Assembly: GCF_001555965.1 (NCBI RefSeq)
Contig: NZ_LSHX01000010.1
Location: forward strand, 124,001 to 188,000
Length of the DNA stretch: 64,000 nt
Direction of reading: 5' to 3'
Source: Sphingomonas sp. CCH21-G11
GTDB lineage: Bacteria; Pseudomonadota; Alphaproteobacteria; Sphingomonadales; Sphingomonadaceae
The first letter of the stretch is position 1. Every line of letters starts with the position of its first letter. Both the position numbers and the translations under genes were made by a program. Below, in pieces: positions 8,827-18,328 of this stretch. The notes below the pieces were generated by a model that saw only the letters and a program-made list of their open reading frames with translations, was not told the origin of the DNA and did not search any database.

Positions 8827-10017
8827 TTATTCGGCAGGCTGCAGGCTGGGTCGTGTGACGGCGACCGCCGTGCCGTGACGTTGAGCCAACCGCCGGGCGC
8901 GGGCCCGGCGCCACCAGATCAGATAGCCGGTGGCCGTCAGCACGCAGGTCACGATGCCGGCCAGCAGGATCAGGATGCGCCCCGGCCATCCCAGCGCCTT
9001 GCCGCTGTGCAGCGGATATTGCCAGGCGACCAGCACGTCGCCCGCCGTGCCGCGCACATATTGCGTGTCACCGAGCAGCGCACCGGTGCGCGCGTCGATC
9101 GCGATATAACGCGAGCCCAGATCGGCAATGATGTCGCGCGGGTCACGGGCGTAGACCGTCCACACCCCCTTGTCGGCATGATAGACAAGCCCCGACGCCG
9201 AGCGCGCCTGACCCTGAGTCCGAGCGACCGCCCATGCCTGATCGGCGTCAACCGGTGGGGCATAGAGCGGCGCGGGCAGCGGCGGGCGTTGCTCGGCAAC
9301 GGTCGGCGTCGGCGCGCTGATCGGCTTCAGCACGGCGATGAACTGATCGTACAGGTTGAAATAGACACCGGTGAAGGCCAGCGTCGCGGTAACCGGCAAC
9401 AGCCACATTCCGGCGGCGCGATGCAGGTCGAAAACGCGCTTATGTCCCTTGGCACCCCCACGCAGCCGGAAGCTGTCACGCCAGCGTTTGGCGGAACGCA
9501 GCGCCAGCGGAACCGACAAAAGATGGTCGGCCAGCCACATCAATGCCACCACGCCGAGCAGCCAGTAGACCCACGCACCGCCGTGCAGCTCATAATGAAG
9601 CTTATACAGGAACGGCATGATGCTGGCGCGTTCCAGCGTCCATTGTCCGAAAACGCGGCTGCCCTGAACCCGGGCGTTGGCAGCATCGACAAAGACCTGG
9701 CGACCCTGTGGGCCGACCGCGCCGGGATGTCCGGCCCGATCCGCCAACTCGACGCGAATCGTGTCGCCGGCATCTTGCGGCAGGTGCACATATCGCGCGG
9801 TCGAGCCGGGCCATGCCGCCTCCGCCGCAGCGACGGCTGGCCCCAGTTTCACCGCTGCGCCTGGACCCGACATCGCCCGGTAAAGATCCGGGTTCAGGGA
9901 GCGATCAATTTCGCCAAAGAAAACCAGGAAGCAGCCGGTAAACGCGATCACGAACAACCATAGCCCGCCGAGCACCCCGAACCAGCGATGCCACGACAAG
10001 AGGAGCGAGCGGCGCAT
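8827..10017 (-). CDS. PepSY-associated transmembrane protein, partner of TonB receptor
   Basis: A 396-residue inner-membrane protein of the PepSY-TM family. The N-terminal helix LSWHRWFGVLGGLWLFVIAF and further helices with LHYELHGG and HRAAGMWLLPVTA segments, plus a long periplasmic PepSY region (about residues 200-340), are characteristic. Members often accompany siderophore or haem TonB receptors, and some act as ferric-siderophore reductases using haem-ligating histidines. The gene starts five bases after the stop of the upstream TonB receptor, so the two form an operon. The start at 10017 (MRRSLLLSWHRW) is chosen because it heads the first membrane helix and avoids a deep overlap with the receptor gene. 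Confidence 0.85.
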   Translation of the reverse strand: MRRSLLLSWHRWFGVLGGLWLFVIAFTGCFLVFFGEIDRSLNPDLYRAMSGPGAAVKLGPAVAAAEAAWPGSTARYVHLPQDAGDTIRVELADRAGHPGAVGPQGRQVFVDAANARVQGSRVFGQWTLERASIMPFLYKLHYELHGGAWVYWLLGVVALMWLADHLLSVPLALRSAKRWRDSFRLRGGAKGHKRVFDLHRAAGMWLLPVTATLAFTGVYFNLYDQFIAVLKPISAPTPTVAEQRPPLPAPLYAPPVDADQAWAVARTQGQARSASGLVYHADKGVWTVYARDPRDIIADLGSRYIAIDARTGALLGDTQYVRGTAGDVLVAWQYPLHSGKALGWPGRILILLAGIVTCVLTATGYLIWWRRARARRLAQRHGTAVAVTRPSLQPAE

Positions 10018-10022
10018 CGCCC

Positions 10023-12128
10023 CTAGAAATCCAGCGACGCGGTGAACTCGATCGTGCGCGGCACGCCATAGGTCACCCGGTCGGGGCCGAAGGCATCGAA
10101 CGCGAAGCTGTCGGTCAGGTTCTTGCCGTTGATCGCCAGACGCCACCGATCGATCCGGTACGACAAGACGGCGTCGAACGTGGTGTATCCCGGCAGGGTC
10201 AAGGTGTTCGCGCTGGTCACGGGCCGATCATCGACGACAAACACGCCGCCGCCAAACCCCAGCCCCTTCAGTCTGCCGGATGCGATTTCATAGCTGGACC
10301 ACAGGCTGGCGGAATGCGGCGACGTCCGCTGGACCTGACGGCCAAGCACGGCGGGATCGTTGGACCGCGTGACTTCGGCGTCGAGATAGGCGTAGCTGGC
10401 CTGAACATTCCAGCCCGGCAGGATTTCACCGGCAAGCGACAGTTCAACGCCGCGACTGCGCTGCTCACCGTCGAGCACGGAAAATCCGAAATTGTCCGGG
10501 TCGGGCGTCGCGACGTTGGTCTGGGTGACCTGATAGACCGCGACCGTGCCGGTCAGGCTCTCGGCCAGCTTGGCCTTGGCACCGATTTCGACCTGCTCGC
10601 CGCGTGTCGGTTCGAACGGATCGCCGTTGACGGTGCGTCCGGTCTGCGGCTGGAAAGACTTGCTGAAGCTGGCATAGAGCGACAGCGTCTCGCGCGGCTG
10701 AAACAGCACGCCGACCCGCGGGCTGAACGCGCTGCCGGACTGAACGGTGCGGGTGTCGGCGACGCGATCGAGGTCGGTCTGATCATAGGTGTCGTAACGA
10801 CCGCCCAGAACAACGCTGAAACGATCGCCCAGGCTGATGCGGTCCTGAACAAACACGCCGAGTTCCCTCAGGCGGTTGCCCGCATCGAAGGTAAACACCG
10901 CAGCGCCACGCGGCGCGCCGTATACGGGGGCGAAAATGTCGATCGGGCCTGACGGATCAAAATCGATCGACAGAAAATCGGCGCGCGAGCTTGAAAGGTC
11001 CAGCCCGGCGATCAACGAATGCCGCACTGCGCCGGTGGTGAAATTGCCGCGCAGCGTCGTCTGCGTCTGATATTCCGAATAGCGGTCGAAGGCGTCGAAG
11101 GGAAAGCGTTGCAGGGTCCGGCCATCAGCGGCCAGCGTGCCGGGGAATTCTGCCCCGACGACATCATACTGCGTATCCACGAAGCGGAAGATATTGCTGA
11201 TTGACCAGTCCGCATTGAACTCATGCACCAGGCGCGTGCCGATGCGGAACTGTTCGACATCAATGCCGCCGGTGTTCACATTGCGGCGGCGCGGAATGCG
11301 GCCATTGGGGTTGGGCAGGATCGTGCCGACCGCGGGCAGCCCGAAATTCTGGCCGTCGAGTTCGAGCAGCTTGTATGACCCCTCCACCGTCAACCGCGTA
11401 CGATCGCCCAGCTTTGCGGTCAGTGACGGGTTCACGACCGTGTTGCGGGTGTTCGCGCCCTCCAGGAACGAGCCCTGGTCGCGAAACGAGGTGCTGAGCC
11501 GGTAGGTCAGACGGCCCGGCGCATCGAGCGGGCCGGTCAAATCCGCTTCCACGCGGTAAAAGTCATACGATCCGACCGTGCCGGTCAGAAAATAGGCAGG
11601 TTCGTCCTCGGGCTGGCGGGTGATGAAATTGATCGTCCCGCCGGGTGACGAATTGCCGAACAACAGTGATGCGGGACCGAGCAACACCTCGACGCGCTCG
11701 ATGCCAGTCAGGTCGGGACCGAGATTGGCCGCCGGCCCGTTGCCGACTTTCGACAACAGACCGTCCAGCGCGGTGGGGGCAAAGAAGCCGCGCACCTGAA
11801 CGCGCAGTCCGTCGAAATTGACCGGGGCGGCGTTCCGCACGCTGGGCACGTTCGCAAGCGCCGAGAAGGTGTCGGCGCGCTGATCGCGCAGCAGTTGCTC
11901 GGTCAGCACCTGCACCGATTGCGGGGTTTCAAGCAGGGTGGCACCGTCGCGGGTCGAAACGCTGTTCTCGGCTTCATAACCGACCGCTCGGCCGGTGACG
12001 ATGATGTCGTTGCCGTCCGAACGCTGTGCCGGCTCGTCGGTCATGTGCGCCGCGGCCGGGTTGGAAATGACCATGCCGAGCGAACTGCTCAAAAGGATCG
12101 ACAGGGACTTGAGGGAACGCATGCGCAT
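10023..12128 (-). CDS. TonB-dependent siderophore receptor
   Basis: A 701-residue outer-membrane beta-barrel receptor that imports a siderophore or similar chelate using TonB energy. It has a signal peptide (hydrophobic core SLSILLSSSLGMVISNPAAA, cleavage near residue 28). A TonB-box-like NDIIVTG follows, then the plug with LLETPQSVQVLTEQLLRDQ and GPASLLFGNSSPGGTINFITRQP. The last strand ends in Phe (RTIEFTASLDF), the outer-membrane assembly signal. The start at 12128 is chosen over an upstream one because it begins the signal peptide. It is followed by the PepSY partner and preceded by a Fur-like palindrome at 12171-12189. The ligand is not deducible. Confidence 0.92.
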   Translation of the reverse strand: MRMRSLKSLSILLSSSLGMVISNPAAAHMTDEPAQRSDGNDIIVTGRAVGYEAENSVSTRDGATLLETPQSVQVLTEQLLRDQRADTFSALANVPSVRNAAPVNFDGLRVQVRGFFAPTALDGLLSKVGNGPAANLGPDLTGIERVEVLLGPASLLFGNSSPGGTINFITRQPEDEPAYFLTGTVGSYDFYRVEADLTGPLDAPGRLTYRLSTSFRDQGSFLEGANTRNTVVNPSLTAKLGDRTRLTVEGSYKLLELDGQNFGLPAVGTILPNPNGRIPRRRNVNTGGIDVEQFRIGTRLVHEFNADWSISNIFRFVDTQYDVVGAEFPGTLAADGRTLQRFPFDAFDRYSEYQTQTTLRGNFTTGAVRHSLIAGLDLSSSRADFLSIDFDPSGPIDIFAPVYGAPRGAAVFTFDAGNRLRELGVFVQDRISLGDRFSVVLGGRYDTYDQTDLDRVADTRTVQSGSAFSPRVGVLFQPRETLSLYASFSKSFQPQTGRTVNGDPFEPTRGEQVEIGAKAKLAESLTGTVAVYQVTQTNVATPDPDNFGFSVLDGEQRSRGVELSLAGEILPGWNVQASYAYLDAEVTRSNDPAVLGRQVQRTSPHSASLWSSYEIASGRLKGLGFGGGVFVVDDRPVTSANTLTLPGYTTFDAVLSYRIDRWRLAINGKNLTDSFAFDAFGPDRVTYGVPRTIEFTASLDF

Positions 12129-12170
12129 CGACACCGGCCGGCTGAATGAACGATGGATGCTCCCTAATTT

Positions 12171-12189
12171 AATGCGATCGATTTGCAAT
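12171..12189. promoter_or_regulatory. Fur-like palindrome upstream of TonB receptor operon
   Basis: The 19-base site reads, on the strand of the receptor gene, ATTGCAAATCGATCGCATT. It is a near-palindrome with TGC/GCA arms around a central base. It lies 43 bases before the receptor start, a position where a bound repressor would block initiation. A near-identical 19-mer is at 39104-39122 before the second TonB receptor/PepSY operon. TGC-AAT-type palindromes are known for alphaproteobacterial Fur. Iron control is an inference. Confidence 0.45.
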
Positions 12190-12261
12190 AGCGATTTCTT
12201 GTCGCGGATCGGTTCTGTCGGCTGAGGTTCGTCAGCCGGGGTTGATCCCTGCCGGTCGCCT

Positions 12262-12882
12262 TCAGCCGAGCAGCCCGAGCCGCCGCAGTTCCGCCCGCAC
12301 CCCCGCCGCCGCCTCGAACCGGATGGCGTGGATGCCGAGTGCCGCCGCCGCCGCGACATTGGCGGGGTTGTCGTCGATGAACATCGCTTCTTCCGCGCGC
12401 AGCCCGAAGCGGGCGAGCGCGAGGCGGTAGATGGCGGGGTCGGGCTTCACCAGTCGCTCCTCGCCCGACACGACGATGTCGCGGAAACGGTCGAACAGGG
12501 CCGCCTGGGTCGCGCGGAACGGGGGCCAGAACTCGGCGGAGAAGTTGGTGATCGCGAACAGCGGCACTTGCGCCGCGTCCAATTGCTCGACGATCTCGAC
12601 CATCCCGTCGACCGGGCCGGGCAGGCTTTCGTTGAAGCGCGGGCCCCAGGCGGCGATCAGATCGGCATGTTCGGGAAACTGTGCGATCCGCTCGGCGGAG
12701 GTTTCCGCGAACGGCCGGCCGGCGTCGTGCTGGAAATGCCATTCCTCGTTCACGACATCGCGCACGAAGGCGTCAAGCGCGGCCGGGTCGGCGATCAGCC
12801 GCTCATAGAGGAAGCGCGGGTGCCAGCGGAACAGGACGTTGCCGATATCGAAGATGACGGCGGAGATCCGGGGCGATGCCAT
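12262..12882 (-). CDS. HAD-superfamily hydrolase (class IA phosphatase-like)
   Basis: A 206-residue cytoplasmic enzyme of the haloacid dehalogenase superfamily. Motif I is AVIFDIGNVLFRW (about residues 9-21) with Asp11 as nucleophile. The second catalytic aspartate position of classical phosphatases (DxD) is replaced by Gly (DIG), as in YihX/epoxide-hydrolase-like HAD-IA members. Motif II is FAITNFSAEFW (Thr in ITNFS). Motif III and IV are seen in LVKPDPAIYRLAL and MFIDDNPANVAAA. The likely role is dephosphorylation of a small sugar phosphate or nucleotide, and the substrate is unknown. Confidence 0.85.
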   Translation of the reverse strand: MASPRISAVIFDIGNVLFRWHPRFLYERLIADPAALDAFVRDVVNEEWHFQHDAGRPFAETSAERIAQFPEHADLIAAWGPRFNESLPGPVDGMVEIVEQLDAAQVPLFAITNFSAEFWPPFRATQAALFDRFRDIVVSGEERLVKPDPAIYRLALARFGLRAEEAMFIDDNPANVAAAAALGIHAIRFEAAAGVRAELRRLGLLG

Positions 12883-12919
12883 GCGCTGCTCGGCAATATG
12901 GGGGCGGACGAACGCAAAC

Positions 12920-12951
12920 GGCCCGCGTCTCCGGTCAGGGAGAGGCAGGCC
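12920..12951 (-). terminator. Rho-independent terminator of rpmJ
   Basis: Two 13-base arms (12920-12932 and 12939-12951) pair with only a few mismatches around a 6-base loop. On the minus strand the hairpin is followed by GTTTGCGTT. It starts 24 bases after the rpmJ stop codon. Confidence 0.5.
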
Positions 12952-12974
12952 GGTTCAGCGCGACCGATCGTGGT

Positions 12975-13100
12975 TCAGCCCTGGCGGGCCTTGAACCGGC
13001 GATTGGTCTTGTTGATCACATAGATGCGGCCGCGACGGCGAATCACGCGATTGTCACGGTGCCGCCCCTTGAGCGACTTGAGGGAATTGACGATCTTCAT
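12975..13100 (-). CDS. rpmJ: 50S ribosomal protein L36
   Basis: Encodes a 41-residue basic ribosomal protein beginning [18 protein letters not shown] and ending with [17 protein letters not shown]. This is the longer L36 variant seen in Alphaproteobacteria, in which the four zinc-binding cysteines of the classical C+ form are absent. It binds 23S rRNA in the large subunit. The gene stands alone, with its own hairpin terminator just downstream and a lipoprotein gene diverging upstream. Confidence 0.93.
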   Translation of the reverse strand: MKIVNSLKSLKGRHRDNRVIRRRGRIYVINKTNRRFKARQG

Positions 13101-13285
13101 GACCGGCTCACTTGGCTTTCAATAGGTGTCGGGGTTCCGGGTGGCCCGGAAAGAGCGTGCCGCCTAACGATTGGCCGCGCGCAAGTCAAGCCGCGCGCGT
13201 CCCCCCGGCGATGCTGGCCGTCGCCCGATTTCTGTCGCATAGCGGGTGCGGCGGGCGGTTCGTTGCCCGCGACAGGAGACTGGCC

Positions 13286-13906
13286 ATGTTCCGTACCCGC
13301 TCCCTCCTTCCGATGACCGCGCTGGCGGCGACGATCCTTGTGGCGGGATGCGCCACAACGCCGCGCGCCGGGCCGGTCGACGTCACCCGCTATCATCTGG
13401 GCGGCGCGATTCCCGCGGGCACCGTCGCGGTCGAGCCGGTCGGCGGCCAGCTTGCCACCGGGCCGGAATATCGCACCTATGCCGATGCGGTACAGGCGGA
13501 AATGGCGCGGCTGGGCTTTGCCGCCGCGGCCGACCCGCGCACCGCCGACTATGTCGCCGCGGTCGGGTTCCAGCGCCGCCCGGTCGGCACGGTGGAAAAG
13601 CCCGCGCCGGTGTCGATCGGCGTCGGTGGCGGCGGGATCAGCGGCGGCCGGCGCGGCGGCGGGGTCGGGCTGGGCGGCGGCGTCGGTTTCGGCATCGGCG
13701 GCGGCACGCGCGAGGTGCTGGCGACCGACATCGTCGTGCAGTTGCGGCGTCAAGGGGACGCGACGGTGATCTGGGACGGCAAGGCCACGACCCAGGCGAT
13801 CGCCCGCACCGACGCTGCGCAGCCGATCGCCCAGGCACAAAAGGTCGCATCCGCGCTGTTCAGGGACTTTCCCGGCGAGTCCGGCATCACTATCACGGTC
13901 AAATGA
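13286..13906 (+). CDS. DUF4136-type lipoprotein
   Basis: A 206-residue envelope lipoprotein. The signal peptide MFRTRSLLPMTALAATILVAGC ends at a lipobox with Cys22. The mature part matches DUF4136-like proteins: a beta-rich domain interrupted by a glycine-rich run (VSIGVGGGGISGGRRGGGVGLGGG, about residues 112-135) and then ATDIVVQLRRQGDATVIWDGKA. The role is unknown. The ATG at 13286 has an AGGAG site 8 bases upstream. The stop overlaps the start of the following carboxypeptidase gene (ATGA), so the two are translationally coupled. Confidence 0.8.
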   Translation: MFRTRSLLPMTALAATILVAGCATTPRAGPVDVTRYHLGGAIPAGTVAVEPVGGQLATGPEYRTYADAVQAEMARLGFAAAADPRTADYVAAVGFQRRPVGTVEKPAPVSIGVGGGGISGGRRGGGVGLGGGVGFGIGGGTREVLATDIVVQLRRQGDATVIWDGKATTQAIARTDAAQPIAQAQKVASALFRDFPGESGITITVK

Positions 13907-15021
13907 GCATCGATATCAATGCCGCGTTCGACAGCGGCAATATTCGCCTGGTCGCGATCGAAGGCGACCGCATCGACCTTGAGATCGTGCCCGATCATCA
14001 GTCCGATTTCTATCAATGGTTCCATTTCCGCGCCGCCGGCGCGCGCGGACGCACGCTGACCTTCCGGATCCTGAATGCGGGCGGCGCGGCCTATGCGTTC
14101 GGCTGGCCGGGCTATCGCGCGCGGATGAGCACCGATCGTGCGTACTGGCGGATGACCGACACCGATTATGCCGGCGGAGTCCTGTCATTCACCCATCAGT
14201 TCAGCGGCGACGTCGCCTGGTTCGCCTATTTTGCGCCCTATGCGATGGAACGTCATCACGACCTGATCGCGCGGATCGGCGCGCGCGAAGGCGTCCGCCA
14301 CCGCACGCTCGGCCGTTCGCTCGACGGGCAGCCGATCGATTGCCTCGAACTCGGTACCGGTGCGAAGCAGGTCTGGCTCTACGGCCGCCAGCATCCCGGC
14401 GAGAGCATGGCCGAATGGTGGATGGAGGGCGCGCTCGAGAAGCTGACCGACGCGAAGGATGCGACCGCGGCAAGGCTGCGCGCGGCGGCGACGCTGCACA
14501 TCGTGCCCAACATGAACCCCGACGGGTCGCGGCGCGGGCACCTGCGCACCAACGCCGCCGGCGTCAACCTCAACCGCGAATGGCACGCCCCCACCGCCGA
14601 ACGCAGCCCGGAAGTGCTGTGCGTGCTGGCGGCGATGGACGCGACCGGCGTCGACTTCGCGATGGACGTGCATGGCGACGAAGCGATCCCCGCCAACTTC
14701 CTGGCCGGGTTTGAGGGGATTCCAGGCTGGACCGATGCGCTGGGTGCGAAATTCAACCGGTTCGCCCACGCGCTGGAGGCCACGACGCCGCTGTTCCAGA
14801 CGCAGCGCGGCTATGAAAAGGCCAAGCCGGGCAAGGCCAATCTGGCGATGTCGACCAACCAGCTGGCCGAGCGATTCGGCGCGGTCGCGATGACGCTGGA
14901 AATGCCGTTCAAGGATCATGATCCCGCGCCCGACCCCCAATTCGGCTGGTCGCCCGACCGGTGCAAGCTGCTCGCGCACGCCTGCCTCGACACGCTGGCC
15001 GGGATGATCGACGACCTGTAA
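13903..15021 (+). CDS. M14-family metallocarboxypeptidase (cytosolic carboxypeptidase type)
   Basis: A 372-residue zinc peptidase of the M14 family with an N-terminal beta-sandwich domain, the arrangement of cytosolic carboxypeptidases (CCP/AGTPBP1-like). Zinc ligands are visible as His164 and Glu167 in GRQHPGES and His257 in MDVHGDE. The substrate-binding arginine/asparagine region is VNLNREW. Glu333 in TLEMPF is the probable catalytic base. There is no signal peptide. Related bacterial enzymes are thought to trim C-terminal residues from peptides, but the substrate here is unknown. It is coupled to the upstream lipoprotein by a 4-base overlap. Confidence 0.88.
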   Translation: MSIDINAAFDSGNIRLVAIEGDRIDLEIVPDHQSDFYQWFHFRAAGARGRTLTFRILNAGGAAYAFGWPGYRARMSTDRAYWRMTDTDYAGGVLSFTHQFSGDVAWFAYFAPYAMERHHDLIARIGAREGVRHRTLGRSLDGQPIDCLELGTGAKQVWLYGRQHPGESMAEWWMEGALEKLTDAKDATAARLRAAATLHIVPNMNPDGSRRGHLRTNAAGVNLNREWHAPTAERSPEVLCVLAAMDATGVDFAMDVHGDEAIPANFLAGFEGIPGWTDALGAKFNRFAHALEATTPLFQTQRGYEKAKPGKANLAMSTNQLAERFGAVAMTLEMPFKDHDPAPDPQFGWSPDRCKLLAHACLDTLAGMIDDL

Positions 15022-15222
15022 GCCCTCATCCCGACGACTGTTGCCGCAGAGCCACAGTCGCGGCGGTTTCCGTGCGCGCGCATGTCGATTGACGCTTTTG
15101 TCGCGGGCGCATCCCTGCTTTCTGCCGCGCATCCCGAACCGGCGCGTATCGCCGGCGCGGGGGTCAATGCCGGGTGACCGGCGGCGACCGTGTATGTGTT
15201 GCGTAGCGTAAGGAAGTAGAAA

Positions 15223-18216
15223 ATGTTGTATTCGCGTAACGCCGGCCTGATGGCCGGTTGCGCCGCCGTGGCGCTGTCCATGTCGCTGATCGCCGTTCCC
15301 GCCCACGCGCAGCAGACGCCCGCCGCCCCCGCCGAGCCGCAGGCCGAAACGCCCGAGACCCAGACGGATCAGGACCAGCGCGACGAAGCGATCGTCGTGA
15401 CCGGTTCGCGCATTGTATCGCCCAACGCCACGTCGATCGCGCCGGTGCAGACGACGACCATCCAGCAGATCACCGATTCGGGCATCACCAATGTCCAGGA
15501 ACTGCTGCTCGAAAATCCGGTGTTCGGCGCGCCGACCTTTGCACGCACCAACACCGCGTTCCTGACGTCGGGCACGGGCGTCGCCAGCATCGACCTGCGC
15601 AACCTGGGCACCGCGCGCACGCTGGTCCTGATCAACGGCCGCCGCGTCGTTTCCGGCGTGCCGGGATCGGCGACCGTCGACACCAACGTTATCCCGACCC
15701 AGTTCCTGCAAAGCGTCGACACGCTGACCGGCGGTTCGTCGTCAATCTATGGCTCGGACGCGGTCGCGGGTGTGGTCAACTTCATCTACCGCGACAATTT
15801 CGAAGGGCTGGAAGCCAACGCGCAATATGGCATCACCGAACGCGGCGATGATCCGCGCTATCAGGCGAACATCACCTTTGGCGCGAACCTGGCCGATGGC
15901 CGCGGCAACATCATGCTGCACGCCGGCTATTCGAACGAAGGCGGCCTGCTGTCGCGCCGTCGCCGCAACACGGTGCTCGACGATATCGACACCTTCCTGG
16001 CGACGGGCGAGAACCCCGCCGATTATGGCACGCCGCTGGAGCCGTTCCTGTCCGGTTTCGCGCCGCAGGGCCGCTTCACCGCCGGGGGTCAGTCCTTCAC
16101 CTATGACCCGCAGGGCAATCTGCAGACCGGGTTCAACACCAACGTCAACGGTTTCAACCGTCAGTTCTTCCGCACCATCGCGGTGCCGGTCGAACGCTAT
16201 CTGTTCGCCGGACGCGCGCATTATGACGTGACCGACAGCGTCCGCGTTTATGCCGAAGGCACGTTCAACAACACCAGCTCGTCGCGCGAGATCGAGCCGT
16301 TCGCGCTGGGATCGGAAAACATCTTCCCCGCCTCCGGCGGCCTGGTGCCGATCGAGACGTTCGTGAACGGCGTGGCGGTGCTCAACCCGCTGGTGCCCGG
16401 CGCGATTGCGGCGGCCGCCCAGGACGAGGATGGCGACGGCCTGCGCGACATTTCCTTCGCCCGCCGGCTGAGCGATATCGGCACCCGCAACGGCAGCACG
16501 TCGCGCGACTTTTATCGCTTCGTCGTCGGCCTGGAAGGCGACCTGTTCGACAACCGGTTCCGCTGGGACGTGTTCTATAATTATGGCCGCACGTCGGAAT
16601 CGCAGATTTCGAACGGCCAGGTGAACGTGCTCAACTTCGCCAACGCGCTGGCGGCGATCCCCGACGTCAACGACCTGAACAACAACGGATCGACCACCGA
16701 CGCCGTCTGCGCCAGCGCGACCGCGCGGGCCCAGGGCTGCGTGCCGATCAACGTGTTCGGCGCCGGATCGATCACGCCAGAGGCCGCCCAATATGTTCAG
16801 GCGCCCCAGTCGTTTCAGACGCGCATCACCCAGCAGCAGATCCAGGGCAGCCTGTCGGGCGAGCTGTTCGACCTGCCCGCCGGCCCGCTGGGCATCGCGG
16901 TCGGTGCGGAATATCGCAAGGAATCGAGCACCGAGAACAACGATGCGCTGACCAATGCCGGGCTGAACGGCGGCAACGCCATTCCCGACACGGCGGGTTC
17001 GTTCGACGTGCGCGAAGTCTTTGGCGAGTTGCGCATTCCGGTGCTGGCCGACACCCCGTTCTTCAAGTCGCTCAACCTGACCGCGGCGGGCCGCATCTCC
17101 GACTATTCGACGGTCGGCACGGTCTATACCTGGAATGTCGGCGGCGACTGGGAGCCGTTTGACGGCCTGCGCGTGCGCGGCACCTATGCCCGTTCGGTGC
17201 GCGCGCCAAACATCGGCGAGCTGTTCACCGGTCCGTCGCAGACCTTCCCCACCGGTCTTCAGGATCCGTGCGAGGGCATCGGTGCGACGGGCGGCGGCAC
17301 GATCGGCGACAATTGCCGTGCGGCACCCGGCGTGCTGGCCAACATCGCGGCCAACGGCACCTTCACCCTCACCCAGCCCGACGTTCAGGGGATCAGCGGC
17401 TTCAACAGCGGCAATCCCGACCTGAACGAGGAAAAGTCGCGCTCCTACACCTTCGGGGCGGTGCTGGCACCGCGCCAGCTGGGCGGCATTTTCGAGCGGC
17501 TGAGCCTGTCGGTCGATTACTTCAACATCGACGTCGAGGATTACATCACCTCGGCCCCGCGCCAGTTCACGCTCGCGCAATGCTATGAAGCCGGCGACCA
17601 GGACTTCTGCGACCTCATCCAGCGCCGCGCGACGCCGACCGCATCGAACAGCGCGGGGTCGCTCGAGTTCATCGACGCGCCGCTCATCAACGGTGGGTCG
17701 GCGGCGACCGAGGGCATCGACGCGGTCGTGACCTGGAACACCCCGGTGCGGGTGCTGTCGGATACCGGCACGATCGGCCTGCGCGTCGCCTATACCCACC
17801 TGCTCAAGGGTTATGTCATCCCGCTCGAAGGAGGTCAGCGCGACGACTTTGCCGGCGAAATCGGTTCGGCCAAGGACCGGTTCACCGCATCGTTCAACTA
17901 TGCCGACGATGATTTCCGGTGGAACGTGACCGGCACCTATATCGGCCGGTCCGCGGAAGATGACCTGACGCTCGAAGCCTATGGGCTGGAAGCCGAGGAC
18001 ATCACGGTTCCGGCGCAATTCTATCTCGACACCCAGTTGAGCTGGACTGCGGCGAAGACGTACGAGTTCTATGTCGGCGTCGACAATCTGCTCGACAATG
18101 ACGCGCCGAACATCCTGTCGGGGTCGGTGTTCAACGTGACCGGCACCGACACCGCCGCGGGCGTCTATGACGTGTTCGGCCGCCGCTTCTATGCGGGCGG
18201 ACGCATCCGCTTCTAA
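15223..18216 (+). CDS. Large TonB-dependent receptor
   Basis: A 997-residue outer-membrane receptor with a signal peptide (MLYSRNAGLMAGCAAVALSM and onward, cleavage after AHA near residue 29). The TonB-box-like segment is EAIVVTGSRI (about 54-63). The plug contains VQELLLENPVFGAP, RTLVLINGRRVV and SIYGSDAVAGVVNFI. The barrel ends in GRRFYAGGRIRF with terminal Phe. The length and plug type match the receptors for oligosaccharides or peptides abundant in sphingomonads rather than the shorter siderophore receptors. Paired cysteines in extracellular loops (for example DPCEG and DNCRA) probably form disulfides. The ligand is unknown. Confidence 0.9.
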   Translation: MLYSRNAGLMAGCAAVALSMSLIAVPAHAQQTPAAPAEPQAETPETQTDQDQRDEAIVVTGSRIVSPNATSIAPVQTTTIQQITDSGITNVQELLLENPVFGAPTFARTNTAFLTSGTGVASIDLRNLGTARTLVLINGRRVVSGVPGSATVDTNVIPTQFLQSVDTLTGGSSSIYGSDAVAGVVNFIYRDNFEGLEANAQYGITERGDDPRYQANITFGANLADGRGNIMLHAGYSNEGGLLSRRRRNTVLDDIDTFLATGENPADYGTPLEPFLSGFAPQGRFTAGGQSFTYDPQGNLQTGFNTNVNGFNRQFFRTIAVPVERYLFAGRAHYDVTDSVRVYAEGTFNNTSSSREIEPFALGSENIFPASGGLVPIETFVNGVAVLNPLVPGAIAAAAQDEDGDGLRDISFARRLSDIGTRNGSTSRDFYRFVVGLEGDLFDNRFRWDVFYNYGRTSESQISNGQVNVLNFANALAAIPDVNDLNNNGSTTDAVCASATARAQGCVPINVFGAGSITPEAAQYVQAPQSFQTRITQQQIQGSLSGELFDLPAGPLGIAVGAEYRKESSTENNDALTNAGLNGGNAIPDTAGSFDVREVFGELRIPVLADTPFFKSLNLTAAGRISDYSTVGTVYTWNVGGDWEPFDGLRVRGTYARSVRAPNIGELFTGPSQTFPTGLQDPCEGIGATGGGTIGDNCRAAPGVLANIAANGTFTLTQPDVQGISGFNSGNPDLNEEKSRSYTFGAVLAPRQLGGIFERLSLSVDYFNIDVEDYITSAPRQFTLAQCYEAGDQDFCDLIQRRATPTASNSAGSLEFIDAPLINGGSAATEGIDAVVTWNTPVRVLSDTGTIGLRVAYTHLLKGYVIPLEGGQRDDFAGEIGSAKDRFTASFNYADDDFRWNVTGTYIGRSAEDDLTLEAYGLEAEDITVPAQFYLDTQLSWTAAKTYEFYVGVDNLLDNDAPNILSGSVFNVTGTDTAAGVYDVFGRRFYAGGRIRF

Positions 18217-18238
18217 CTCCGGCGCAAGACGGGCCCGA

Positions 18239-18281
18239 TGAAACGGGGAGGATGAGGCAAAACCTTGTCCTTCCCGTTTCA
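18239..18281 (+). terminator. Hairpin after the TonB receptor gene
   Basis: The arms TGAAACGGG...AGGA and TCCT...CCCGTTTCA pair around a loop containing AGGCAAAACC. It lies 23 bases after the receptor stop. There is no clear T run, so termination may be weak or the hairpin may stabilise the transcript. Confidence 0.35.
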
Positions 18282-18328
18282 GCGTTTAGGGAGCGTCGAC
18301 ACCTATCCGTTCGAAAAGGCTCCAGACC

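Noticed and set aside
15742..18018. A 758-codon antisense frame opposite the large TonB receptor
   Set aside because: A shadow of GC-rich codon bias. The plus-strand receptor has a signal peptide, plug motifs and terminal Phe.
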